A DNA stretch of 64,000 nucleotides from Microbacterium aurum (lineage in GTDB: Bacteria; Actinomycetota; Actinomycetes; Actinomycetales; Microbacteriaceae), in NCBI RefSeq assembly GCF_016907815.1, contig NZ_JAFBCQ010000001.1, positions 1,612,001-1,676,000 of the forward strand, written 5' to 3'. The notes beneath the pieces are model-generated. The model did no database searches. It saw nothing but the letters and a program-made list of their open reading frames with translations, and had not been told where the DNA came from. Of the stretch, positions 24,088 through 32,889 are shown piece by piece (within the stretch, counting starts at the first letter, position 1; each line of letters begins with the position of its first letter). Made by a program: the position numbers and the translations under genes.

Positions 24088-27000
24088 GTGTCGAGTGTGT
24101 GGCGAGCAGACGGTGGCGCCGTGCGAGGCGTGAGTGACGCCGACCACGGATACTCGGTGACCCCGGCCGACCTCGACCTGTCCGAGCCGGGCGTCGTGGT
24201 GACCCACGTGGCCGAGTCCGAGCGGGCGCGCCTGCGCGAGGAGGCAGCGCAGCTGGGCGGCCGCTCGACGCTGCTGCACTACACCGACGCCGGTGACGCG
24301 GGCATCGACATCACGAAGGCCCACCCCGGGAGCCTGCCCCAGTTCATCACCGGACGCTCGACGCTGCTGTCGAACCTGTTCCGCGACGAGGTGGCGCTGC
24401 GCACCGCGCGCCTCGCGGCCGAGCGCATCGCCGCAAAGGACGTCGAACTGCGCACCACGCGGGGCCTCGACGCTGTGCACCTCGCCGTCGCGATCGCCGG
24501 GTGGCGCATCGGCGGCGTCTCGTACGCCGCGCCCGTTCTGCTGCGTCCCCTCGCCATCCGCCGCCATCACGCCGACTTCGACCTCAAGCTGCACGGCTCG
24601 TTCACGCTCAACCCCGAGCTCGTCGCCGCCGCGCGCACGCACTTCGGCATCGTGCTCGACGGCCGCGCGCTCGCCGAGCTCGCCTACGACGACGGCGTCT
24701 TCAAGCCGCAGCCGGTCATCGACCACCTGCGCGCCCTCACGGCACACGTCGACACCTTCACGGTGCTGCCGCGCCTGGTCGTGTCGACCTTCGCGGACGT
24801 GTCCTCGGCGATGGGCCGCGACGCCGGCGACCTCGACCACCCCGTCCTCAACGCCCTCGCCGGACACGACGCCGACCGCGAAGACCTCTCCATCGTGCGG
24901 ATGCCGCCGCCCGCCGTCGACGCCGATGAGCGCCCGCCGGCCGCGGACCGGCTGCTGCTGGACGCCGACGCGGAGCAGGAGGCCGTGCTCGCGCGCATCG
25001 TGGCGGGGCAGTCGCTCGCCGTGCACACGCTGCCAGGCACCGGTGGCACCCAGACCGTCATCAACGCCGTCGGCGAACTCGTCCGCGCCGGCAAGCGCGT
25101 GCTCGTCGTCAGCGCCCGCCGCTCCACGCTCGAAGGCGTCCGCCATCGCCTCGCCGGCATCGGCCTGCCCGGTCTCGCCGTGTCGCCGCGTCACCTGCAC
25201 CGCGACCTCATCCGCGCGATCGCCCGCAACGAGAAGGCCACCCAGCCCAAGGTCGCCGACGTCGACGACGCCCTGGTGCGCCTGCGCACCGTGCTGCGCG
25301 ACTATCGCGATGCGCTCACGCAGCGGCATCCGCGGGTCGAGGTCTCGCCGCTGGAGGCGCTGCGCACCCTCACGACGATCGCCGCGGGCACCCCGCAGCC
25401 GTCGGCCGCCACGCGGTTCGACATCGCGACGCTGCAGGCGCTCGGCACCCGCCGCGCCGAGGCCGCGCACGCGCTCGCGACCGCCGCGCGACTGGGGGAG
25501 TTCCGCTTCGGGCCCGACGACTCGCCGTGGTACGGCGTGGCCTTCGCGACCACCCAGCAGGCGCGCGACGCGCACGCCCTCGCGGGGCGCCTGCACCGCA
25601 CCGATGTGCCGGCGATCCTCGAACGCGGCTACGCGCTCATCGCGCAGACGCGGATGCGTCCGTTCTCGACCGTCGCCGAGCTCGGCGCCTACGTGCAGCT
25701 GCTGCAGGGCATCCGCGCGTCGCTCGACCGGTTCAGCCTGACGGTGTTCGAGCGTCCCCTCGGCGAGCTCATCCAGGCGCACGCGCCGCGCCGCGACGCG
25801 CCGTCGCTGTCGGGCGCTCAGCGCCGGCGGCTGAAGGGGCTGTCGAAGGAGTACGTGCGTCCCGGCATGCACATCACCGATATGCATGAGTCGCTCGTGC
25901 GAGTGCAGCAGCAGCGGACGCAGTGGCAGCAGCTCGTCGAGCCCGGCGTCATCCCCGAGATCCCGCTGGGGCTCGACGACGTCGCCGCCGCCTGGCAGCG
26001 GGTGGCCGCCGACCTCGGCCAGCTCGACCGGGTGCTCGGACGCACCGAGTCGCTCGCGTCGCTGCCGATCCCGCACCTGCTGCGCACCCTGGCCGGCCTC
26101 GCCGCCGAATCCGACGTGTTCGACAACCTCGTCGAGCGGGCGACCCTCCGGGGCGAGCTCGCCGAGATGGGTCTGGAGGAGCTGCTCACCGAGCTGTCGG
26201 TGCGGCACGTGCCCGAAGCGCACGTCGCCGCCGAGTTCGAGTTCGCGTGGTGGCAGTCGGCGCTGGAGGCGATGCTGCGCTCCGACCGGGCGCTGCTCGG
26301 CGCGAACACGGCGGTCGTGGACCGGCTCGAGCGCGACTACCGCCTCGTCGACGAGGCGCACGCTGCGTCGGCCGGGCCGCTGCTGGCCGCGGAGCTCGCG
26401 ACCAAATGGCGCATCGCCGTCGTCGACGAGGCCGATGAGGCCGCGCGGCTCAAGCACCTGCTGCGCTCGGGCGGGGCGAACGCCGCCGAACTCGTCGCCG
26501 CGGCGCCGACGCTCGTGCGCACGCTGGCGCCGGTGTGGCTCGCCTCGCCGTATGAGGTGCCGCAGATTCCGGATGCCACCCCGTTCGACGTCGTCATCGT
26601 GGCGGATGCCGGGGCGCTCTGCCTCGCCGAAGCCGCACCCGCGCTGCGGCGCGGCGGCCAGATCGTCGCGTTCGGCGACCCGGTGACGCAGAAGCCCACG
26701 CCCTTCCGCGTCGGGGCGGGAGCGGCGACCGCCGACGACGAGCCCGAGGGCGACTTCGACGAGGTCAGCGTCTTCGAGCGTCTCACCGAGCTCATCCCCG
26801 TGGACACGCTCACCCGCAGCTACCGCGCCGGCGGCGAAGATCTCGCCGAGCTCGTCAACGACGCGTTCTACGACGGCCGGCTCGTCTCGATCCCCTGGGC
26901 GGGGTCATACCTCGGCCGCGGGAGCCTCAGCGTCGACTACGTCGAGGGCGGCACCGGAACCCCCGACCCCGTGACCGGCGCGGTGGAGAGCCCCGATGCC

Positions 27001-27816
27001 GAGGTCGCCCGGGTCGTCACCCTCGTCGTCGAGCACGCCGTCAACCGTCCGACCGAGTCGCTCATGGTCGTCACCGCGTCGGTGCGCCACGCCGAGCGGG
27101 TGCGCCAGGCGGTGGCCGCGGCCTTCGCCGGGCGCTCGGACGTCGCCGACTTCGTCGGCCGCGACACGGCCGAGCCCTTCGCCGTGCTGGGCCTGGAGGA
27201 ATCGGTCGCCGAGAGCCGCGACCGAGTGGTGTTCTCCCTCGGGTTCGGCCTCACCAAGCACGGCCGCGTGCTCAGCGACTTCGGCGACCTGTCGGGCGAA
27301 GACGGCGAGCGTCTGCTCACCGTCGGCATGACCCGCGCGCGTCGCTCGATGGTCATCGTCTCCTCGATCCGTCCGTCCGCGTTCGACGAGGGACGGCTGG
27401 AGTCGGGGGCGGCGACGCTCATGTCGATCCTCGGCGGCATCGCCGCCCGCGCCCGCCAGTCGCGGCTGGAGGATCTCGCCGACCCGCTCACGCTGACCCT
27501 CGCCGGGCACCTGCGCGCGCTCGGGATCTCCGTCGACGTCGACTATCGTGGCCGGCTGCCGCTGGTCGCGCAATACAAGGGCAAGGCCGTCGTGGTCGAG
27601 AGCGACTCCGACACGGTGCGTGAGACGCTGCGGGAGAGCCTGCGGCTGCGGCCGCAGGTGCTGCGCCGGCTCGGCTGGCACTACGTCCGCGTGCACGCGT
27701 TCGACCTCTACAGCGACCCGGCCGGGGTCGCCGCGCGGATCGCCGCGATCCTCGGCGCCCCGCCGGAGACGCCCACGGCCGACACGGTGACCCAGCCGAT
27801 CGATGTCCTCGACTGA
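24088..27816 (+). CDS. Giant SF1-helicase-like protein with degenerate ATPase and C-terminal nuclease-like domain
   Basis: The protein has 1242 residues. An N-terminal unique region (about 1-290) precedes a helicase-like core. The Walker A position reads TLPGTGGTQTVI, without the lysine, and the Walker B position reads VVIVADAGALC, without Asp-Glu. A recognisable motif VI (LLTVGMTRARRSMVIVSS) lies near residue 1085. The last 100 residues (ALGISVDVDYRGRLPLVAQY, VVVESDSD…LRRLGWHYVRVHAFDLYSDP) resemble the REase_MTES_1575 (Vsr-like) domain. GGAG six bases before GTG 24088 supports that start; GTG 24130 is an alternative. The biological role is unknown. Confidence 0.75.
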   Translation: MSSVWRADGGAVRGVSDADHGYSVTPADLDLSEPGVVVTHVAESERARLREEAAQLGGRSTLLHYTDAGDAGIDITKAHPGSLPQFITGRSTLLSNLFRDEVALRTARLAAERIAAKDVELRTTRGLDAVHLAVAIAGWRIGGVSYAAPVLLRPLAIRRHHADFDLKLHGSFTLNPELVAAARTHFGIVLDGRALAELAYDDGVFKPQPVIDHLRALTAHVDTFTVLPRLVVSTFADVSSAMGRDAGDLDHPVLNALAGHDADREDLSIVRMPPPAVDADERPPAADRLLLDADAEQEAVLARIVAGQSLAVHTLPGTGGTQTVINAVGELVRAGKRVLVVSARRSTLEGVRHRLAGIGLPGLAVSPRHLHRDLIRAIARNEKATQPKVADVDDALVRLRTVLRDYRDALTQRHPRVEVSPLEALRTLTTIAAGTPQPSAATRFDIATLQALGTRRAEAAHALATAARLGEFRFGPDDSPWYGVAFATTQQARDAHALAGRLHRTDVPAILERGYALIAQTRMRPFSTVAELGAYVQLLQGIRASLDRFSLTVFERPLGELIQAHAPRRDAPSLSGAQRRRLKGLSKEYVRPGMHITDMHESLVRVQQQRTQWQQLVEPGVIPEIPLGLDDVAAAWQRVAADLGQLDRVLGRTESLASLPIPHLLRTLAGLAAESDVFDNLVERATLRGELAEMGLEELLTELSVRHVPEAHVAAEFEFAWWQSALEAMLRSDRALLGANTAVVDRLERDYRLVDEAHAASAGPLLAAELATKWRIAVVDEADEAARLKHLLRSGGANAAELVAAAPTLVRTLAPVWLASPYEVPQIPDATPFDVVIVADAGALCLAEAAPALRRGGQIVAFGDPVTQKPTPFRVGAGAATADDEPEGDFDEVSVFERLTELIPVDTLTRSYRAGGEDLAELVNDAFYDGRLVSIPWAGSYLGRGSLSVDYVEGGTGTPDPVTGAVESPDAEVARVVTLVVEHAVNRPTESLMVVTASVRHAERVRQAVAAAFAGRSDVADFVGRDTAEPFAVLGLEESVAESRDRVVFSLGFGLTKHGRVLSDFGDLSGEDGERLLTVGMTRARRSMVIVSSIRPSAFDEGRLESGAATLMSILGGIAARARQSRLEDLADPLTLTLAGHLRALGISVDVDYRGRLPLVAQYKGKAVVVESDSDTVRETLRESLRLRPQVLRRLGWHYVRVHAFDLYSDPAGVAARIAAILGAPPETPTADTVTQPIDVLD

Positions 27817-28018
27817 GACGGATGCCGGTGATGCCGCCGACCGGCGACAGCGAGTCGTGCGGGTGCGGGGCGCGCGCCGCGCGCAGCTAACGCCCGCGCC
27901 GGGGAGCGACCCGGACCCGGAGCTGCCGGCGCGACGCGACGATGCCCCCACCCCGAGGGCGGGGGCATCAGGCCCCAACGACGAGCAGCTGCGGCGGGAC
28001 GTGCCGCCGCACTACTGA
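27803..28018 (+). CDS. Small hypothetical protein
   Basis: The 71-residue product is charged and Pro/Arg-rich, ending GPNDEQLRRDVPPHY. It overlaps the helicase-like gene by 14 bases, suggesting coupled translation. No domain or membrane segment is visible. The C-terminal motif looks conserved rather than random, but I cannot name a family. Confidence 0.5.
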   Translation: MSSTETDAGDAADRRQRVVRVRGARRAQLTPAPGSDPDPELPARRDDAPTPRAGASGPNDEQLRRDVPPHY

Positions 28019-28068
28019 CGCGGGCGTCCTTGTTCTGGAACGGCGTGGGGCGTTTCGTCTCGCTCGTT

Positions 28069-28144
28069 CCTCGCTCGCTCAACGACCGGTGGGCGGGGCG
28101 CTCAACGACCGGTGGGCGGGGCGCTCAGCGACCGGTGGGGGAGG
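28069..28144. repeat. Tandem array of the dispersed repeat (copy 2) at the 3' end of mscL
   Basis: The repeat first seen at 15399 recurs here and is followed by about three 23-bp units starting at 28076, 28099 and 28122, each CGCTCA(A/G)CGACCGGTGGG plus three to four bases. The last unit overlaps the mscL stop, so the final residues SPTGR and the TGA are encoded by the repeat. The stretch 28019-28068 before it reads GTTTCGTCTCGCTCGTTC and resembles the repeat's outer part. Confidence 0.65.
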
Positions 28145-28547
28145 CGTTGCGCTCGAGGAGGTCGCGGATCTGGATGAGCAGTTCCTGCTCTGTGGGGAGC
28201 TTCTCCTCGGCATCCTCGGAGACACCGGCCTTGGCGGCCTGGCGCTCCTTCCACAGGTTCATCGGATAGACGAACACGAAATACACCACGATCGCCACAG
28301 CGAGGAAGCTGATGAGCGCGCTGATCAGGTCGCCGATCGGGAAGGTGACCGTCCCGCCCCAGACCGCGGGAACCGGGATGCCCGGAACGCCGTTGTCGTC
28401 CGGCTTCCAGAACACCTCGATGAGCGGGGTGATGATGGACGACACGATCGCGTTGACCACAGCGGTGAAGGCGGCGCCGATGACGACGGCGACGGCGAGA
28501 TCGATGACGTTGCCGCGCATGATGAAGTCTTTGAAGCCCTTGATCAC
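28125..28547 (-). CDS. mscL: Large-conductance mechanosensitive channel
   Basis: The 140-residue channel has MIKGFKDFIMRGNVIDLAVA and AVVIGAAFTAVV (the pore-lining first helix), a periplasmic loop with PDDNGVPGIPV, and a second helix around LISALISFLAVAIVVYFVFV. The C-terminal cytoplasmic helix is LPTEQELLIQIRDLLERN. The homopentamer releases osmolytes on hypo-osmotic shock. GTG 28547 with CAGGAGA eight bases upstream is the start, because the longer frame is shadow. The C-terminus runs into the repeat array. Confidence 0.93.
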   Translation of the reverse strand: MIKGFKDFIMRGNVIDLAVAVVIGAAFTAVVNAIVSSIITPLIEVFWKPDDNGVPGIPVPAVWGGTVTFPIGDLISALISFLAVAIVVYFVFVYPMNLWKERQAAKAGVSEDAEEKLPTEQELLIQIRDLLERNASPTGR

Positions 28548-28578
28548 GATGCGTCTCCTGTCTCCGGCTGCGGCCGGC

Positions 28579-28860
28579 CTACGAACCCGACGGTGCGGGT
28601 GAGGACTTCGCCTCGGGCTTCGATGATGTCGGACTCGGCGCCGACGCGCCACCCGCGGCATCCTTCTTGCCAACCGTCCCACCGGCACGCGAGTCGGTGC
28701 GGTAGAAGCCGGAGCCGTTGAAGGTCACGCCCACCGATCCGTACTGCTTGCGGACGGGTCCGCCGCACTCGGGGCATTCGGTCAGGGCGGCGTCGGAGAA
28801 GGACTGGACGGCGTCGAAGCGGTGGCCGCACTGCGTGCAGGCATAGGCGTAGGTGGGCAT
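28579..28860 (-). CDS. FmdB-family zinc-ribbon protein
   Basis: The 93-residue protein begins MPTYAYACTQCGHRFDAVQS with a second pair in CPECGGPV, forming a zinc ribbon. The FmdB hallmark VTFNGSGFYRTD follows, then a Ser/Pro/Lys-rich tail. The family was named for regulation of formamidase, and its general function is unknown. It lies between mscL and the formyl-THF cyclo-ligase on the same strand. Confidence 0.9.
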   Translation of the reverse strand: MPTYAYACTQCGHRFDAVQSFSDAALTECPECGGPVRKQYGSVGVTFNGSGFYRTDSRAGGTVGKKDAAGGASAPSPTSSKPEAKSSPAPSGS

Positions 28861-28881
28861 GTGTCCTCGGTATCTTGCGGG

Positions 28882-29478
28882 TCAGCGTCGATGCGGGGCG
28901 AGCACGACGGTTCGGGTGGGTGTCACGACGCCGGTCACCGGCTGGTCGTGGAGATCGCGGGGCACTTCGTCGACGAGCTCCGAGTCGAAGACGACGGCGT
29001 ACACCGGCGGGCAGTGCTCCATGGAGCCGAGGGTCTTGTCGAAGTAGCCCCGTCCCCACCCGAGTCGCATGCCGGTGCCGTCCACCGCGGCGGCGGGGAC
29101 GATCAGCAGGTCGACGTCGTTGACCGCCAGTGGGCTCAGCACCTCGCCGACCGGCTCCGGCATGCCGAACAGCCCCTCGGTGATGTCGCCGTCCGGGTCG
29201 GCGACGACCCAGTCGAGAAGACCGTCGGCCCGGGTCACCGGAAGCAGGACGCGGATGCCGCGGCGCACCGCGTCGGCGACGAACTCGTGCGTCCCGGGCT
29301 CGGTCGGAGCCGACAGGAAGCACGAGATCGACCGGGCGCCGACACTCGCGACGAGCGCGTCGAGCTGGGCTTTGACACCCTCGGCGGCGGCGGTGCGCGC
29401 CGCGTCGGAGCGTTGCTGGCGGCGTTCGCGAAGCTCCGCGCGCAGCGCGCGCTTGGCGTCGGCGATCCCGTCGGTCAT
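28882..29478 (-). CDS. 5-formyltetrahydrofolate cyclo-ligase
   Basis: The 198-residue enzyme converts 5-formyl-THF to 5,10-methenyl-THF with ATP. It has the N-terminal basic helix (AKRALRAELRERRQQRSD), SCFLSAPTEPGTHEF, and the C-terminal signature LGWGRGYFDKTL preceded by DLLIVPAAAVDGTGMRLG. ATG 29478 starts the canonical N-terminus; the much longer frame upstream is the shadow of galU. It diverges from galU across a 78-base promoter gap. Confidence 0.93.
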   Translation of the reverse strand: MTDGIADAKRALRAELRERRQQRSDAARTAAAEGVKAQLDALVASVGARSISCFLSAPTEPGTHEFVADAVRRGIRVLLPVTRADGLLDWVVADPDGDITEGLFGMPEPVGEVLSPLAVNDVDLLIVPAAAVDGTGMRLGWGRGYFDKTLGSMEHCPPVYAVVFDSELVDEVPRDLHDQPVTGVVTPTRTVVLAPHRR

Positions 29479-29556
29479 GGTCCGATTGTAGGCGGCGCGT
29501 CGCGGCCCGCGTCGCGGCGGTAGGCGAGCGGGTGACCCGGCCGGTAGTGTGGCGAC

Positions 29557-30435
<879 letters not shown>

Positions 30436-30469
30436 CGTCGCACGGCGCGGACATTCACCGTAGGAAGGG

Positions 30470-31102
30470 ATGCCGGTGGACCTGACCGCGCCGCGCCAGC
30501 ACGGGCCCGTCGCGATCCGGCTCGTGAAGCAGCGCGACGCGCGCATCCTGCAGTCCGAACTGCTGAGCAACCGCGGATGGCTCCGCCCGTGGGAGGCGAC
30601 GAGCCCCGACGGGCCGGTGTCGTTCGACATGCGCGTCGGCGTCCGGCGGCTGCTGCAGCAGTACCGCGACGGGGGCGGGGTGCCGTTCGTCATGGAGTAC
30701 GACGGCGAGATCGCCGGTCAGCTGAACGTGTGGGGCATCGCCCGTGGGTCGCTGTCGTCGGCGACGATCGGATACTGGGTCAGCGAGCGCTTCGCCGGGC
30801 GCGGCATCACCCCGACGTCGGTGGCGCTGGCGACCGACGTGTGCTTCCGCGAGATGGGGCTGCACCGCATGGAGATCTGCATCCGGCCGGAGAACAGCGC
30901 CAGCCTGCGCGTCGTCGCGAAGCTCGGGTTCCGCTACGAGGGGCTGCGGCGGCGGTTCATCCACATCGCGGGGGACTGGCGCGACCACTATGCCTTCGCG
31001 CTCGTGCGTGAAGAGGTCCCCGAGGGCGTGCTGCAACGATGGGTGTCGGGCCGCGCGCCGGCGCAGGCCGCGGACATCCCGCAGTCCGACCGGATCGGCT
31101 GA
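30470..31102 (+). CDS. rimJ: RimJ/RimL-type protein N-acetyltransferase
   Basis: The 210-residue GNAT protein has IRLVKQRDARILQSELLSN at the N-terminus and WLRPWEATSP. The core is IGYWVSERFAGRGITPTSVA (acetyl-CoA loop) and the C-terminal PENSASLRVVAKLGFRYEGL. RimJ/RimL enzymes acetylate N-termini of ribosomal proteins. GGAAGG immediately precedes ATG 30470. The galU-rimJ-sepX order supports the symbol, and the exact substrate is unproven. Confidence 0.8.
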   Translation: MPVDLTAPRQHGPVAIRLVKQRDARILQSELLSNRGWLRPWEATSPDGPVSFDMRVGVRRLLQQYRDGGGVPFVMEYDGEIAGQLNVWGIARGSLSSATIGYWVSERFAGRGITPTSVALATDVCFREMGLHRMEICIRPENSASLRVVAKLGFRYEGLRRRFIHIAGDWRDHYAFALVREEVPEGVLQRWVSGRAPAQAADIPQSDRIG

Positions 31103-31216
31103 CACCGGCATCCGGTCTACGGCATGGCGCCGTCAGAACCTTCAAGGTGAACATGAACCTCAGACACGCGGGGCGCATGCCGGGCTGAGGCGGGCGGCGG
31201 CCCTACCGTGGAGCCC

Positions 31217-32140
31217 ATGGGTGGACAGGTTCTCGGCGGCGGCGTGGTCGTCCTCGTCGCCGTCGTGCTCTGGCTGGTCTATCTGCTGCCGTCGTGGCAC
31301 GGGCGCCATCAGTACTACGCCGCCGAGCGCAACGCCGTGCGGCTGAACCAGGCCCTGCGCGTGCTCGCCGAGACGAGCGAGACGCCGCAGGAGGTGCGAC
31401 TCGAGCTCAACGCCCGCACCGCCCTCGCCCAGCAGCGGCTGGCCCGTCAGGCGCAGTCCGAGCGGGAACAGGCCGAACTCGAACGCGCCCGCGCCGAGCT
31501 GGCGGTGACGAAGCTGCAGGCGAAGGCCGAAGCGGCCGCCGCCCGTGAGCGCGCGGCGGCCGAGGCCCGCGCCGCGAAGGCCAGCCCTGCCCTCCGCCGC
31601 GCCGGGGCGCGACGCCGCGCCCGGCTGGTCACCACGATCGTCGCCGTCGCGGCCCTCGTGCTCGCCGGCTGGGGCGGTGTCGAGGTGGCCACCAGCGGCT
31701 CCTCGGTGCTGCTGTGGACGGCGCTGGCTGCGCTTGCCACCTGCATCGTGCTGCTGCAGCGGATGTCGGTCGTGCGTCGCCACAGCGAGGTACGCGTCGC
31801 GGCGCCCGCGACCGTCCGCGTCGCGGCCGACCTGCAGGATGTCTCCCTCGCCTCCGATCGCGTCGCGTGGACGCCCCGCGAGCTTCCCCGCCCGCTCACC
31901 GCGTCGGCGGGATCGCGCGCCGCGAGCGTGCTCGACGAGGCGGACGCGCGGGAGGCGCTGCGCCGCGCCGCTTTCGAAGAAGCCATGCGCGCGCGCGCCG
32001 AGGCGCAGCGTCCGCCGTCGATCGTCGCCGCGCGCGCCGCGCGCCGCGATGTCGAGTTCGCCGGCGGCCCCGGCGCGGGCGACGAGGCGATCGAGGAGCA
32101 CGTGCGGCGTCTGCTGGAGCGGCGCGCGAGCGGACAGTGA
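31217..32140 (+). CDS. sepX: SepX/GlpR-like divisome membrane protein
   Basis: The 307-residue protein has an N-terminal membrane helix (about 8-24, VVVLVAVVLWLVYLLPSW), then RHQYYAAERNAVRLNQALRV and a coiled coil (about 60-120). A pair of helices lies at about 135-180, and the tail is Arg/Ala-rich, ending EHVRRLLERRASG. The N-terminus and the galU-rimJ context match SepX of Streptomyces and GlpR of Corynebacterium, which link FtsZ and septum membranes. GTG 31208 is an alternative start. The expected MoeA-like partner Glp is not between galU and rimJ. Confidence 0.65.
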   Translation: MGGQVLGGGVVVLVAVVLWLVYLLPSWHGRHQYYAAERNAVRLNQALRVLAETSETPQEVRLELNARTALAQQRLARQAQSEREQAELERARAELAVTKLQAKAEAAAARERAAAEARAAKASPALRRAGARRRARLVTTIVAVAALVLAGWGGVEVATSGSSVLLWTALAALATCIVLLQRMSVVRRHSEVRVAAPATVRVAADLQDVSLASDRVAWTPRELPRPLTASAGSRAASVLDEADAREALRRAAFEEAMRARAEAQRPPSIVAARAARRDVEFAGGPGAGDEAIEEHVRRLLERRASGQ

Positions 32141-32212
32141 CACCCGCCTGACACGCGGGGAGCTCGGCCTGCGATCGCCGACCCGCAGTCGGTTCTCCGG
32201 CAGACCCGCGAA

Positions 32213-32661
32213 CGGCGCTGCAGGCCGAGTCGCTCGGTGCGCTCGAGGATCAGCTCGATCTGGAATGCGCCCCGTTCGGCGGGGTCGTCCGAGGTCGACG
32301 TCGACGTGCGTGCGCACCGCGGTCGTGCCGTGCGCAACGAACTGCTCGAGCACGTTGCGGGTGATCTGCGCCGACGGCATCCCGATCTCGTCGCGCCCGG
32401 CACGCTCGTGCCGGATGCGCCCCTCGGTGCCGCCCTCGCCGCCGTAGGACTGCCACGGCAGCCCCCACCACGACTTGTCGATGTGCGCGTGGGCGTTCAC
32501 GAAGCCCGGCAGTGCCAGCAGGCCGCGCCCGTCCACGCCCGCGTCCACGCCGGCATCCGCGGGACGGATGCCGGTGATGCGGCCGTCCTCAAGTGTCAGG
32601 TCGACGGGGGTGTCGCCCCAGGGCGGACGTTGCGGAGCAGGGGAGGGGTCGCAAAGGTCAT
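32213..32661 (-). pseudogene. Amidohydrolase (cytosine-deaminase-like), decayed 5' portion
   Basis: The minus strand encodes MTFATPPLLRNVRP, then a one-base deletion in a C-run shifts the frame. The next frame continues DTPVDLTLEDGRITGIRP, PGFVNAHAHIDKSWWG (the metal-binding H-x-H), FVAHGTTAVRTHVDVDL. A second shift then leads to ERGAFQIELILERTERLG. The rest of the barrel is missing. The two frameshifts and the 3' truncation make it non-functional. A CTCGGCCTGC/GCAGGCCGAG pair at 32163 and 32219 borders the broken end. Confidence 0.72.
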
Positions 32662-32739
32662 CACCCTCGTCTCGCGCCCTGCGGCACTGCCGGCCGTCCA
32701 GAGCACCGCACCGCGCGTGATAACCTAACTGAGGTTCAC

Positions 32740-32812
32740 GGGCCTGTGGCGCAGTTGGTAGCGCGCCTCGTTCGCATCGAGGAGGTCAGGGGTTCGAATC
32801 CCCTCAGGTCCA
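32740..32812 (+). tRNA. tRNA-Ala (anticodon CGC)
   Basis: A 73-nt cloverleaf: acceptor GGGCCTG pairs with CAGGTCC including the G3·U70 wobble that specifies alanine. The D-arm is GCGC/GCGC. The anticodon stem CCTCG/CGAGG holds loop TTCGCAT (anticodon CGC, codon GCG). The T-arm is AGGGG-TTCGAAT-CCCCT with discriminator A. The terminal CCA is only partly encoded. GCG is a plausible codon in so GC-rich a genome. A strong terminator follows seven bases later. Confidence 0.97.
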
Positions 32813-32818
32813 CCGAAG

Positions 32819-32844
32819 AAACCCCCCGCTCGCGCGGGGGGTTT
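32819..32844. terminator. Rho-independent terminator after tRNA-Ala
   Basis: An 11-bp stem, AAACCCCCCGC / GCGGGGGGTTT, closes a four-base loop and ends in a T-run. It lies just after the tRNA and 46 bases from the convergent acyl-CoA ligase stop, so it can serve both strands. Confidence 0.9.
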
Positions 32845-32889
32845 CATGTTTGGGGGGCGGACGTCACACCGCTTTCCTTGACTTGAGCC

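Noticed and set aside
24022..26457. Minus-strand frame of 811 codons opposite the giant helicase-like gene
   Set aside because: Shadow frame; composition mirrors codon positions of the plus-strand gene.
27708..28082. Minus-strand frame beginning MSERGTSETK
   Set aside because: Encoded by the dispersed repeat and antisense of the helicase 3' end; no independent support.
31160..32548. Amidohydrolase read as a 462-residue complete protein
   Set aside because: After THVDVDL the frame turns into antisense of sepX. The native sequence continues in another frame, so it is a pseudogene.
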